Assembly: GCF_032118995.1 (NCBI RefSeq)
Contig: NC_092657.1
Location: forward strand, 10,865,891-10,929,890
From: Asterias amurensis
Taxonomy: Eukaryota > Echinodermata > Asteroidea > Forcipulatida > Asteriidae
Direction of reading: 5' to 3'
Length of the DNA stretch: 64,000 nucleotides
Shown here: piece after piece, positions 10,884-22,055 of the stretch
Layout: each line of letters begins with the position of its first letter
Numbering within the stretch: the stretch's first letter is position 1
The notes under the pieces: generated by a model
What the model saw: the letters and a program-made list of their open reading frames with translations, nothing else
The model's database searches: none
Told to the model about the DNA's origin: nothing
Translations under genes and position numbers: made by a program

Positions 10884-11855
10884 GAGTGAAGACACTAGAC
10901 ACTTTTTGTATTTGTCAAAATCCAGTCTTCTCCCTTGGTGTATATCAACACATGCATAAAACCTGTGAAAATGTGAGCTCGATTGATGTTCGGAGTTGCG
11001 CAAGATAACTATGAAAAAAATAGCCTTGCCCAAGGCAGTCGAATTATTCGCTCCGAAAAAAAGACCGCCGCTGTATAAAAACCCACCCGTATTGACTGTG
11101 CTGACATCGCACGACACGATGCCCCCGTACACTATCCGCATGCGAAGAGTTCCCAAAGTCAGCTCATTACCATAATGCCCGCGAAAGACGAGATATGTCT
11201 ACATCACACACCACCACCCCGGACGCTCAGCGAGCATGATAGGCATGCATGATTGGACATCAAAATGAATAGTTCATTTGCCTCACTCACATCCTGTGTT
11301 GTCTGATAGGTCTGACGAAAGATATACATATTCATGAACAGCATACTAGCATATCCGAGAGCCCCCCCCCCCCAATTTTTTCCACAAGTGGAAATTTTTC
11401 CATACAACACATTAAACCCGGAACTTACAGACACGACAAGGCTGACGGCCTCCGCATGCGGTTAGTGGTACGAGTGCGGATGGCTTGTGTGCACAGTAGT
11501 CGTACGATGTGACTGTGTATACGGGTGGGTCATGCGGTGTGATCGCACGCATCACGCACAGGGTATACGGGCGAGTTTACAGCGGCGTCTTTTCGGAGCG
11601 AATAATGCGACTGCCTTGAGCAAGGCTATGTAAGAAAAGAAAAAACTTGTTACACGAAGATGCTTGATTTCGAGACCCGAGTATCAAAATCAAATTCGTG
11701 GAAAATTCCTTCTTTCTCGAAATTTACGTCACTTCAGTAGAGGGAGCCGTTCTCACAATGTTTTTACACTATCAATCTCTCCCCTACTCGTTACCAAGTG
11801 AATTTTTATGCTGATAATTATTTTGAGTAATTACCGATAGTGTCCACTGCCTTGA
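10884..11855 (-). mobile_element. MITE of the 'AGGCAGTGGACACTATTGG' family, interrupted
   Basis: The left part (10884-11020) and the right part (11631-11855) are the two ends of one MITE in reverse orientation. They match, piece by piece, the full copy at 23548-23928: the segment around ACACATGCATAAA with ACCTGTGAAAATGTGAGCTC on the left; the segments GAGGGAGCCGTTCTCACAATG and CCGATAGTGTCCACTGCCTT on the right. Between them lies an unrelated inverted-repeat element (11021-11630). Confidence 0.8.
11021..11630. mobile_element. Inverted-repeat element nested inside the MITE
   Basis: Left arm 11021-11090 and right arm 11521-11629 are inverted copies: TAGCCTTGCCCAAGGCAGTC faces its complement with two or three mismatches, then CGAATTATTCGCTCCG, and further in ACCCACCCGT (11081-11090) faces ACGGGTGGGT (11521-11530). 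The interior is GC-richer, with ATGCG/CGCATG motifs and a C-tract at 11361-11373, and does not encode a protein. No target duplication is obvious. It looks like a non-autonomous DNA transposon of about 610 bp. Confidence 0.7.
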
Positions 11856-12017
11856 AAACTCCTGTCAGTGAACATGCTAGATAGCAGGTTGTCGATTAGA
11901 GTCCCACTCAAGTAACTTGTTTATTCCCAATGTCTCTCAGGCAATTACACTGAATAGCGTTGCTCATAGGCCCGTAAAGAGCAAAACCTAATAATTAAGT
12001 GAAAATCTTGTAACATG

Positions 12018-12814
12018 TGTTATGAGACCCTACGTAATGCATGTGCACACGCTGTCAATCATTTTATGTGTGTAAGTCCGTTGACCTATTGTGGGCGGCG
12101 CTTATCTGTTATGAAGGATCTAGAATAATCTAGTGTAGAACTTTCTAGAAAACCACACACAAATCCTTTAAATACGGGCTGTGAGAAATTTTCGAGAGGA
12201 CACATTACGCAAGACTGGTGGAAGCTACGACTTCTGTGATTGTGATACAACTCGTTGAAGGAGCTTGTGATAGAGTTCGCGTTTGACCGAGTGCAGAATA
12301 AAGAGCGTATTTAGATTCCGGAAAGGACATTTTCGAACTTAGTCTACAGTTCGGTATTTTGGGGCCTTTTCCCCATATATTGTGGCGGGTGTCAGATTGT
12401 GTACCCGTTGTTGTTTCGTCTTCTTCTGGACATTTTATCAGAGTGAGTTTACCCCGTGATAGCTCATAGTCACATCGGCAAAGAACTTATTTATCGCCCC
12501 TGGAGCTGATCGTTTAAAGCCAGTGTTTGTGTTCCTCACCGTATCTTCTGTTGCTGTCGACGTATTAGCCCGTAAGATACTTATTTTGTATAAGAACCAT
12601 TTGTTAATGTACATTTGATTTAATCAATCATTGTATATTTGTTAAACCGAATCGGTAACTGAAGTGGTTGATAGTTTTATCATTAAATCGCTTTGTTTCT
12701 GTGTTCTTATACATCAGTGTCACCTTGTTTGATTTCTTTGTTGCATCTGAGGAAATTCAGGCTTTTTGAGTGATTTATATTCACGGATAGTTTGGAGTTT
12801 TTTGGATCGTAACA
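12018..12814 (+). repeat. 5' LTR
   Basis: Starts TGTTATGAG and ends GTAACA, so the termini are the inverted TGTTA/TAACA. The end position is fixed by the primer-binding site three bases downstream and by the matching 3' LTR (17767-18561). It contains a TATA-like TTTAAATA at 12167-12174 and an AATAAA at 12297-12302; the 3' LTR lacks that exact AATAAA. Confidence 0.92.
12167..12174 (+). promoter_or_regulatory. TATA-like box of the LTR
   Basis: TTTAAATA followed by CGGGCTGTG, about 150 bp into the LTR, with an identical copy at 17916-17923 in the 3' LTR. Its role as the LTR promoter is inferred from position. Confidence 0.4.
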
Positions 12815-12817
12815 AAT

Positions 12818-12834
12818 TGGGGGCCTGTCCGGGA
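12818..12834 (+). promoter_or_regulatory. Primer-binding site, tRNA-Pro-like
   Basis: TGGGGGCCTGTCCGGGA lies three bases after the 5' LTR. It matches the tRNA-Pro-type site used by murine gammaretroviruses at 15 of 17 positions, differing only by a swapped CT/TC pair. A proline tRNA primer is therefore likely but not proven for this host. Confidence 0.75.
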
Positions 12835-12927
12835 AATCGAACAAAATAAGCCGTGTTACATTTCTGTGTACAATTGTCAAACAAGGTTGCACTTTTTATT
12901 GTTGCTAGTCTGTAGCGTTGTACAAAA

Positions 12928-13864
12928 ATGGCTAGTGAGTTTGATGCACAAGCTTTCGTTGATTCTGAAGACTTGTCAATCGATAAGTTGCAACAGTTAT
13001 CAAAAGACGAGTTGCTCGAAGTTGCCAAACACGTTCATGTAGAAATTTCTAGAAGTGCCACCAAGGCAAAACTAGTGGACGTTCTAGCGGGAAGACTGAA
13101 CGTAGAGTTGCCCCAGTCTCCGCAAACTTTTGATCGAGAAATTGAGCTTGAAAAAATTAAGCTTGAAAAGGAAAGGCTCAGACTTGAGTTTGAGGAAAAA
13201 GAAAAAGAAAGAGAACTACGAAAGCTTGAGCTTGAAGTTGAGGAAAAAGAAAGGGAACGAGAATTCGAGCTGCGTAAGTTTGAACTAGAAATGGGTTCTA
13301 AGAAAGGCAAGGAGAAAACTCCAATTGACTTTGATCTAGCGAAGAACGTCAGGTTGGTGCCAAAATTCAACAAACTTGATGTTGATGCGTATTTTGTCAT
13401 TTGAGAAGATTGCCAAAAGTCTTAGTTGGCCTGAGAAATATTGGCCTTTGCTCCTGCAGAGCACTTTTGTGGGTAAGGCTCAGAAAGTCTATTCCACACT
13501 TTCAGAGGACCAATGTAGTAAATATTCTACGGTTAAGGCATCTATTTTGAATGCGTATGAGTTGGTTCCTGAGGCCTATAGGCAGAAATTTCGAAAACTG
13601 ACTAGATCGAATGGCCAGACCTTTGTTGAATTCGCTAGACAAAAGGAAATTGTGTTTGATCGATGGTATCAGTCTCTCAAATTTGAGAAAATTTTTGAGG
13701 AGTTAAAAGAAGTCGTCCTCATGGAAGAATTCAAAAACAGTGTCCCTTTGAGTATCAAAACCCATTTAGAAGAACACAAGATCACCAAATTAAAGAAAGC
13801 TGCAGTGGTGGCTGATGATTATGAGTTAACTCATAAAATGAGTATGGAGTATGGGCAAAACTAA
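12928..13864 (+). pseudogene. gag: Gag with SCAN-like capsid, frameshifted
   Basis: Gag opens at the ATG at 12928 in a good context after the LTR leader. Residues ~70-135 are an extremely charged helix (heptads of EKE, ERL, RKLELE) likely to form a coiled coil. The frame runs into a TGA at 13402 while the capsid homology continues in the next frame from ~13398 (segments KSLSWPEKYW, GKAQKVYSTL) to a TAA at 13862. The C-terminal half of the capsid (FVEFARQKEI to KKAAVVADDY) has the layout of the SCAN fold, which is known to derive from Gmr1-like capsids. The break at ~13397 is not in a homopolymer, so a genuine lesion is more likely than a sequencing slip. Confidence 0.85.
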
Positions 13865-15989
13865 TTTTCAGTCAAAGGGTTTTCACAAAAACACTGATAA
13901 GGGCAAGTCAGGTTCAGAGGCGCAGTCTAGCACTGAAAGTCTGGATTCATCGGATAAAAAGCCTTCATCACCGACTGGAGCCAAGGACGATCAGAAGAAG
14001 TCTTTTCCTCCGTGTAGCTATTGCCATAAGAAGGGTCACTCGAAGGCGAGATGTTTCAAGTTCATCGCTGACGAGCGAGGGCGGTCTGAAAAGCCTGTTG
14101 CTTTTGTCCGTAAGGACACTCTACTTCGTAGGAAGTCCGGTGAGGCCGATGGCAACCGTGTTTCTTCTTCGAAGAAATCTGATGAAATCAACAAAGTTGA
14201 TGAAATCTACAAAGATTTTGTTTATTGTGGTGACGTGTCGTGTGTGTCTGATGTAGCCGACAGTCCAGTTGTTATCCTTAGGGATACAGGCGCGTCACAG
14301 TCACTAATGCTGGAGGATTTGTTGTCATTGTCTCCAGACAGTTCGCTAAATGCGAAAATTTTGATTCAAGGTATTGGGGGTAATTTTATGCCTGTCCCAT
14401 TGCATAGGGTAAATTTGAAATGTGATTTGTTCACTGGCCCTGTGGATGTTGGAGTTGTTCCTAGTCTACCGATGAAAGGTGTCGGATTTTTGCTAGGTAA
14501 TGACGTTGCGGGAGTTAAAGTGTCAGCATCCCCTATTGTCTCTGGTGAACCTGTGGATGAGCCAGAAATTCATGCTTTGGAGGAAGAGTTTCCAGAAATC
14601 TTCCCCGAATGTGCAGTGACGAGATCTCAGATGAAACAGACGGAAAAGGAGGTAGCAGAGTCAGTGCCTATTGAGGAGGACTCTGGTGTTTGGCTGGCTG
14701 AAACCTTTTTCAGTGATTTAGACGAAAAGGAGGGAGTGTCTCAAGATGCTAAGTTTAGCCGATCCTCACTGATAGAGCAGCAAAAAGCAGATCCCGATTT
14801 GAGGAAGCTTACCCAGACAGCGTGTTCTGAGGAAGAGGCTCAAGAAGTTCCGGAATGCTACTATGTCAAGTCTGGCGTGTTAATGAGGAAATGGAGACCT
14901 ACCCAGAGACCAGCTGATGAAGAATGGAGTATCGTTCATCAAATTGTTGTTCCTCCATGTTACCGTGATGAAATCTTTAGAGTTGCTCACGAAATTCCGG
15001 TTGCGGGTCATCTTGGTATCAGAAAGACTCAAGCTAGAGTCTTGGCTCATTTCTATTGGCCTAAGCTACATCAAGATGTGGTGGAATTCTGCAAGACGTG
15101 CCATACGTGTCAGATGGTGGGAAAGCCACAGCCATCAATCAAGCCTGCACCGATGATACCGATTCCTGCATTTGAGGAGCCGTTTACGAGAGTCCTGGTG
15201 GATTGTGTGGGTCCTCTACCGTGGACGAAGTCCGGGCATCAGTATTTGTTGACCATCATGAATTTGTCAACCAGATTTCCAGAGGCCATTCCACTGAGGA
15301 AAATAACAGCCAAAGTTGTTGTTGAGGCTCTTATGCAGTTTTTCACAAGATATGGTTTACCAAAAGAAGTGCAGTCCGATCAGGGGTCTAACTTTATGTC
15401 GGGTGTGTTTCAGGAAGTTTTGCGTGAGCTGGGAATCAAGCAGTTGAAATCATCTGCATATCATCCGCAGTCTCAAGGAGCTCTAGAGAGGTACCACCAA
15501 ACCCTCAAGAATATGATAAGGGCTTGCTGCGAGGATTTCCCAGAAGATTGGGACAAAGGAGTTCCCTTTCTGTTGTTTGCGACTAGGGACTCGCCGAACG
15601 AGTCAACTGGTTTTACTCCGTTTGAGTTGGTCTACGGTCATGAGGTAAGGGGACCTTTGAAACTTATCAAGGAGCGGTTTTTGTCAGAGGATGAGGAGAC
15701 TAATCTGCTCGACTATGTGTCGAATTTTAAGGAGAGGTTGTCTAGGGCATGTTCTGTGGCACAGGAACATCTGAAAGTGTCTCAACGGGTCATGAAAACA
15801 AGAGCAGACAAGAAGTCTGAAGTCCGCATCTTTAAACCCAGCGAGAAAGTGCTAGTGCTGTTGCCTTTGCCTGGCGATCCCCTTAAAGCGAAGTTTAGTG
15901 GGCCCTACTGTGTCAAAAAGAAACTCAATGATGTCAATTACGTAATCAGTACCCCAGACCGAAGAAAGCCAAAGAGTTTGTCATGTTAA
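13851..15989 (+). pseudogene. pol: Pol part 1: nucleocapsid knuckle, protease, integrase
   Basis: The frame starts at the ATG at 13851, overlapping the end of the capsid frame by 14 bases. Of 712 residues: a CCHC knuckle C55-C58-H63-C68; the aspartic protease motif DTGA at 145-148; the HHCC zinc domain of integrase (H380, H387, C414, C417); the integrase catalytic triad D451, D510, E546; and a GPY/F-type C-terminal module (SGPYCVKKKL). The knuckle sits in this frame although it belongs to gag, so a frameshift near 13850 separates it from the capsid. The end at TAA 15987 is artificial: integrase-tail homology continues from ~15966 in the frame of the next entry, so there is an indel at ~15965. 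Acts in virus-like particles and in nuclear integration. Confidence 0.9.
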
Positions 15990-15990
15990 C

Positions 15991-17553
15991 ATGCTCAAGA
16001 AGTATTATGAGCGTGATAAATCTGGCCAACCACTGGGGGTAGCTGTCATGGGGTCACAACTTGACGATGACAATTCATGCAATGAAGACTTGGAGACAAA
16101 AACGTCTGAACTTGAATTTTTAGCAGTTCAGCTTTCTAACTCTGAAATTCTTCATAGCTTGGACAAAATCCTTGGTTATTTGCACAATGACCAACGGACA
16201 GATTTGTCAAACCTACTCCAAAGGTACAAGCAAGTTTGTTCTGACTAACCAGGTCGTACGTCGGTAGCAGTTCATGATGTTGATGTAGGAGAATCCAATC
16301 CTATAAAACAAGCTCCCTACCGAATTAACCATGAAAAGTTAAGCAAGGTTCGGGAGGAGGTTAAGTTCATGATAGAACATGACATTATAGAACCTAGTCA
16401 GAGTACTTGGAGTTCTCCCATTGTCATGGTACCAAAGCCAGACGGTACTCTTAGATTTTGTATAGATTATAGAAAAGTCAATGCAGAAACTAAGACGGAT
16501 TCTTATCCGATCCCAAGGTTGGAAGATTGTATTGATCGAGTGGGAAATTCTGCATTTGTCAGTAAAATAGATCTGTTTAAAGGTTATTGGCAGGTGCCCT
16601 TGACTGACCGAGCCAAAGAAATTTCAGCATTTGTGACACCCGATGGTCTCTACCAATGTAAAACAATGCCCTTTGGGATGAAAAACGCCCCAGCTACGTT
16701 TCAGAGAATGATGAGCCAAGTCATTGCTGGGCTGGACAATTGTGTTGTCTATATTGATGACATTTTGGTATACAGCGATAGCTGGTATTACCATCTGAAA
16801 CACTCGAGTGCCCTGTTTGATAAGCTTTCTAAAGCAAACTTGGTGGTAAATCTCAAAAAGAGTGAGTTTGCTAAAGCAACGGTGACCTACTTAGGTCATG
16901 TGGTCGGTCAGGGTCACGTGCTACCACGAGTAGCAAAGATTAAAGCCATTCAAGAATTCCCCATGCCCACAGGAAAGAGAGAATTGATGAGATTCCTTGG
17001 TATGAGTGGATTTTACAGAAAGTTTGTTCCAAACTTTAGCACCATCGCGACTCCATTGACTCAACTTTTACAGAAGAATGTAAAGTTTGTTTGGTCTCAC
17101 TCTTGTCAAAAGGCGTTTGATAATTTAAAGGCCATTCTGACAAACGAATCAGTTCTGGCCGCACCAAATTTTGACAAGGCGTTCAGAAAAGCCATTGACG
17201 CCAGTGATGTTGGTGTCGGAGCAGTTTTGCTCCAAGATGATGAGTCTGGAATCGAGCGACCTATCAGTTACTTTTCAAAGAAACTGAACAAATACCAGGC
17301 AAAATACTCCACCATCGAAAAAGAGGCGTTAGGTTTGGTCCTCACCCTACAACACTTAGAGGTGTATGTAACGAATGGTGCTGGGGAGACGATCATTTAT
17401 ACTGATCATAACCCACTGGTGTTTTTGGAGAAGTTCAAAACCAAGAACCAGAGGTTATTCCGTTGGAGTTTGATTTTGCAACCATATCCACTCAAGATTG
17501 TTCATATCGCTGGGAAGAACAATGTTATTGCGGATGCTCTGTCCAGAGTTTAG
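15991..17553 (+). pseudogene. pol: Pol part 2: reverse transcriptase and RNase H, one nonsense codon
   Basis: The frame is continuous from the integrase tail (segment MLKKYYERD) through RT and RNase H but carries an in-frame TAA at 16246-16248, just before the RT N-terminus (homology resumes with PGRTSVAVHD). From the ATG at 16369 the 394-residue part has the RT metal ligand in KIDLFKGYW (D68), the YIDD box at 128-131, the thumb with YLGHVVG, and RNase H with D277, E319, D346 and D389. All catalytic residues remain. Its position downstream of integrase is the diagnostic Gmr1 arrangement. Confidence 0.92.
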
Positions 17554-17755
17554 AATAATGTACATAGACACAATTGGTATTATTTCTGATGTGTTAAACC
17601 AGTAACAGTGTTTGTAAGATTATTGCTGTTAGTAGATTATTGTAAAATGTCTAAGTCAGACGTAACTAAATTACTTAAATTTTAAATCATTTTTGAAGTT
17701 TATGTTTACACTTCTTTTTGAAACGAAAATGTCCTTGTGTAAATTTTCTTATTTT

Positions 17756-17766
17756 ATGGGGGGAGA
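17756..17766 (+). promoter_or_regulatory. Polypurine tract
   Basis: ATGGGGGGAGA directly precedes the 3' LTR, the expected place for plus-strand DNA priming. Confidence 0.8.
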
Positions 17767-18561
17767 TGTTATGAGAACCTATGTAATGCATGTGCACACG
17801 CTGTCAATCATTTTATGTGTGTAAGTCCGTTGACCTATTGTGGGCGGCGCTTATCTGTTATGAAGGATCTAGAATAATCTAGTGTAGTACTTTCTAGAAA
17901 ACCACACACAAATCCTTTAAATACGGGCTGTGAGAAATTTTCGAGAGGACACATTACGCAAGACTGGTGGAAGCTACGACTTCTGTGATTGTGATACAAC
18001 TCGTTGAAGGAGCTTGTGATAGAGTTCGCGTTTGACCGAGTGCAGTTAAAGAGCGTATTTAGATTCCGGAAAGGACATTTTCGAACTTGGTCTACAGTTC
18101 GGTATTTTGGGGCCTTTTCCCCATATTTTGTGGCGGGTGTCAGATTGTGTACCCGTTGTTGTTTCGTCTTCTTCTGGACATTTTATCAGAGTGAGTTTAC
18201 CCCGTGATAGCTCATAGTCACATCGGCAAAGAACTTATTTATCGCTTTTGGAGCTGATCGTTTAAAGCCAGTGTTTGTGTTCCTCACCGTATCTTCTGTT
18301 GCTGTCGACGTATTAGCCCGTAAGATACTTATTTTGCATAAGAACCATTTGTTAATGTACATTTGATTTAATCAATCATTGTATATTTGTTAAACCGAAT
18401 CGGTAACTGAAGTGGTTGATAGTTTTATCATTAAATCGCTTTGTTTCTGTGTTCTTATACATCAGTGTCACCTTGTTTGATTTCTCTGTTGCATCTGAGG
18501 AAATTCAGGCTTTTTGAGTGATTTATATTCACGGATAGTTTGGAGTTTTTTGATCGTAACA
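17767..18561 (+). repeat. 3' LTR
   Basis: Starts TGTTATGAG, ends GTAACA. Compared with the 5' LTR I see about 13 differences, including a CCC-to-TTT change near 18246 and a small indel that removes the AATAAA near 18046. Confidence 0.92.
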
Positions 18562-19351
18562 AATGGATTTTTTTAGACCGATCCTCATAGGTTTTTGAGC
18601 ACAGTATTGTCCATGTGTGAAACTATGCTTAGGTGTTTTTTTTTCGACTTCATGGTTATCATTTGGGCATACTGAGTAAATTTATGTGCACACTCCATGT
18701 CACCAATGGTCCTCTGAACACAACTTTCCGATATCAAACAGTAGGTTCAGTTGAGTTTGTATAAACTTTGTGACCTGTGACATCACATGTTTACAAACGA
18801 GCCACAAAGCTTGGACTTCCTGCAGGCAAGATTTGTACATAGCCTTACGGAATAAAACATAAAGTATAACACTTTATGGAGATTGCATTGTCTAATCCTT
18901 ATCAACTTTTGACATGATAAAAGGGGGCACATCTGAAAACTTGTCCAGCTTTTACTTTCATAATTCTTGAATGTAAATTATGACACAAACTTAATGTGAA
19001 CTGTCCCATATGACCTGTGCAGGTTGGTGCCTGCTAGAATACTCAAAGAATATACAAGGTCACACTTTTTGTAAACAAAGTTCACATGGTCTATACTCAC
19101 AATTGTTGGGAACTCTGCAGACCCACATCGTTCCCAATGTCCCATATTTGTATCAGGAAGAGTTCAGTAGCTAGTCTTTGCAGGTTTGTTACGATTGTGC
19201 TTTATATAAGAGTTGTTATAAAACTTATAATCCGAAGCGTTTCTTCTACTTCAGATTCTGATTGAGTAGAAGACGTTTTACTCTTTTGAACTAATGACGC
19301 AGGATAACCATGTAAGTTAAATGCTTTTTATTAGTTTCTCTTCAACACCGT
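18562..19351. other. Non-coding DNA
   Basis: Flank of the LTR element. No gene, palindrome or tandem repeat that I can support. Confidence 0.3.
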
Positions 19352-19694
19352 TTAGACCATCTGCTTGTCTGTGAACAGAATGAATGCTACATAAACTGGT
19401 CGTGGACCTTTACCTTTGGTAGGAGTTATGTGTGTCCTTTCTAGCTGAACTTCAACCGCACTTGAAAACCTCATCTGGACTCCAAGAAAACTCTTAATAT
19501 ATAAGGAAGACTCATGGTCTCTCACTTCCTTCTGGGACTGAAGAAACACTGTTATTTCTGCGTAGTCGATTTGAAACGTCTTCCACTTCCCTTTTGAGCT
19601 CAAAACCACTTAACTATTTACTTTGTCTCCCAGCACTTCATCCATGAAATAGTAACCGACTTTTATCGCTTCCAAGTCCTTGGATATAATGTGT
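19352..19694 (-). pseudogene. L1/Tx1-type LINE ORF1 fragment
   Basis: On the - strand a coherent frame runs from ~19694 to 19352 with a single TAA near 19610. The C-terminal part reads VQLERTHITPTKGKGPRPVY followed by VAFILFTDKQ, the signature of the L1 ORF1p RNA-recognition domain (the consensus being ER.HR....RPRPI.V.FL...D). The N-terminal half contains EITVFLQSQK. No ORF2 lies next to it, so this is a dead fragment. Confidence 0.6.
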
Positions 19695-20069
19695 ACATTC
19701 TACTCTACCTTATTAGCCCTTGTTGCAAACACCTCCATCAGGTCTAGTTTTTTCCAGTTTCTTTACTTTAGAGTCAGATTTCTTGCTGCAATCACGGCTG
19801 GTTTAGAGAATGAGCTGTGGTCGACAGCGTTTTGCTACCCGTGGTTGCACTTGTGTCATCTTACATGTAGGCGGCGTCATCTTGTTTATACAGCTGAGAT
19901 TTTCGTCTGAGACTTATTTCTCGCCCTTATTTATCTCATCTTGATTATGAGGATTTGTGCAACAGTACGAATCTTTTTATCCGCCTCGTTGAATATCTTT
20001 AAACTCATCAAAATAATATTACCATTGCACTCATAAACATTAGTTATTGTTTGTTTCAAACCTTTTAAT

Positions 20070-20947
20070 AGCGACCTTTCGATTTTCGGGACGGTAGCAC
20101 ATAGGACGGTGAAAAATTCTAAGCGTGTTATTTTTCCCAGGGAAGATGAGGCTACTTAACATCAAGCACCCACTTTCTGGTGTTGTGCAACTCCATTCAA
20201 GCGTGCATGCACTGACCGAGCTTTTGATTTCGCTCACGCTCCCGTCCTAAATGTAAGCTGTTTCGATTTGTAGCGCTGTGGGGACGGCCGGCCCCGGGTG
20301 GACCATAGACCCAGGTCATAGCTCTATGCATGGAGATGTAAATGGAGGGTACTCTAGACAAGCTTGGTTGGTTGCGCCCATGTGAGAAATAATGTACATG
20401 TACAACGTCCATTGATGCTTAGTGGCCTCATCTTTCCTGGGAAGAAAAATACGCTGAGGGATTGCTGATTGTACATAATAGAGATCAGTGTAAGGGAGCA
20501 GGAAAATCGATCGACGCATGCGCCAAACTGAAGTAGTCTCCGTCGTGTAGAGATTGGGAACGCTATTTTGGTGAAACAACGTCCAGTCTGTACGACAACG
20601 GAGTGGTGTCATTTGTACACGTTGTATGGTGTGGGAGCCTTGTGATAGACTTGATTCAAGCTCGTGCGAGAGATCCTAAAAATCATATCCGACTTCAAAA
20701 TGTAGCTATTGTGGTCCCGATAATGATCAGGCACAGGGGGGCTAGGTTGGGGAATGCCAACCTCGCAAAAGTTGTCTGACCTTAGGCGATGGGACAGAAA
20801 ATAGAAGGACTCTCACGGGACAGGGACTTGAATCAATTCTATATCACCATGCGGTCCTAACGGGAGCACTCGAGCGTGAGCATACAGACTACTGTGTTAT
20901 GCTTTCTCCCGTCCTGTGTGCTCCGTGCCGAAAATCGAAAGCTCGCT
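20070..20947. mobile_element. Non-autonomous DNA transposon with ~40-bp TIRs
   Basis: The ends are inverted copies: AGCGACCTTTCGATTTTCGG at 20070 faces AGCGAGCTTTCGATTTTCGG read from 20947 on the other strand, and similarity continues through GCACA.AGGACGG with few mismatches. Inside, a second inverted pair involves GCTCACGCTCCCGTCC near 20232 and its complement near 20860-20880. There is no coding frame and no clear target duplication. Superfamily unknown. Confidence 0.6.
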
Positions 20948-21580
20948 GATTCCATTTTCAAAACTATTTTTCTTTGATAATAAAAACTTACCAAATGCCA
21001 CTTTGTACTTGATAAAATATTATACTCCTACTGCTGGATTTTTTTTGTAAAACATCACAGATTTTGGGAGCAAATCAAATTATTTTCGAACTTGAACTTG
21101 TGAAAATATCTCAAAGATCTTGACCACTTGATCCCGCGGAAGTCATGCAAATATCTTATGAAAGACGTTCCAAAAAATGAGTGTCAAAATTAGCATAGAA
21201 CGAGTTTGAGGAAGAGTCGACCATATTTCCATTTTTAGCATATTGCTTTTTACTTGTATTCAGCTGTTGTTTATCTTCAAAAACATGTGAACATTTGGTT
21301 GGTTATTCTGTTTTTATCGATGCCAAAATTTCATGCTAGGCACATTTTTGTGCTAAGCAGCGTTTTGAAATTGGCCCCATTAGTCTTGCGGGGCCAGCAG
21401 TCTCGCGACATACCTAGAGTCGGATTGCCAAGTCTGAGATGATGAAGCGGAATGACTGAATGAGCTGTTTGACTATTTCATGCTGTATAAATTAAAGTTG
21501 GTGGCTAAAGAAAGATCCCCAAAACATTGCTTCCTTATCATTTATCACACAAGCACTCGGGAGGAACCCACCAAGCAACC
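20948..21580. other. Non-coding DNA with one dispersed-repeat copy
   Basis: Bases 21293-21390 are the reverse-oriented copy of the repeat at 10551-10650. I see nothing else. Confidence 0.35.
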
Positions 21581-21736
21581 ATGTCCTCTATTGGGAAGGA
21601 GGGCGCAAGGCGAGGTCGGAGCTTGCTTATGGGGCTGGCAATACTGTGCCTGACAGTATTAATCTTTGAAACCATGTGTGTACTTGGAGGCCTGTTGGAT
21701 CATGGTTGTTTAAAAGGTATTGGACACTGTTGGTGA
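21581..21736 (+). CDS. Possible small membrane-protein exon running into a MITE
   Basis: From the ATG at 21581 a 51-residue frame starts MSSIGKEGARRGRSL and continues into a ~24-residue hydrophobic segment (core MGLAILCLTVLIFETM), a plausible signal anchor with a positive N-terminal flank. The last ~8 codons lie inside the diverged MITE that starts at 21713, so any natural C-terminus is lost or the exon ends before it. No family is recognised and chance cannot be excluded. Confidence 0.2.
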   Translation: MSSIGKEGARRGRSLLMGLAILCLTVLIFETMCVLGGLLDHGCLKGIGHCW

Positions 21737-22055
21737 TAACTCAAAAAGTTCGTAAGCATGTATATGGTAACAGTCAAAAGAGAGCTGTACAAAATATGAA
21801 CCCTTGTAATTTGAGAAACGGCACCCTCTTATGTAACAAAGTTTTTACAAAACTTCGCTGAACGCATTCTATTTCGCATATGAAAGCACACAATGCAACA
21901 ATGATGTAATTTCTTTCATTATGATCCTGCATTTTAGATGACCCAGAAAATGTTTAGCCAAACGCTTCACAGGTTTGTTATTATGGTCACTTATGGGATA
22001 CACCAAGTGAGAAAACTGGTCTTGGTGAGTTCTGTCTAACAATTAATGTCTTTCA
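21713..22055 (+). mobile_element. Diverged copy of the 23548-23928 MITE family
   Basis: Landmarks of the family occur in order: AAAGGTATTGGACACTGTTGG, GAGAAACGGCACCCTC, CACAGGTTTGTTAT and ACACCAAGTGAGAAAACTGG. Many indels indicate an old copy. Confidence 0.6.

Larger units (their letters stand above)
12018..18561 (+). mobile_element. Gmr1-like Ty3/gypsy LTR retrotransposon, defective
   Basis: A 6.5-kb element with two LTRs of ~796 bp, a primer-binding site, gag, pol and a polypurine tract. Pol runs protease, integrase, reverse transcriptase, RNase H. This copia-like order in a gypsy-like element defines the Gmr1 clade described in deuterostomes. By my count the LTRs differ at about 13 positions, so insertion was fairly recent, yet the coding part has at least three frame breaks and one nonsense codon. 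Flanks read CATG before the 5' LTR and AATG after the 3' LTR: at best an imperfect 4-bp target duplication. Confidence 0.93.

Noticed and set aside
12014..18565. Exact target-site duplication of the first LTR element
   Set aside because: CATG and AATG differ at one base; 5-bp flanks do not match. I report it only as a possible imperfect 4-bp duplication.
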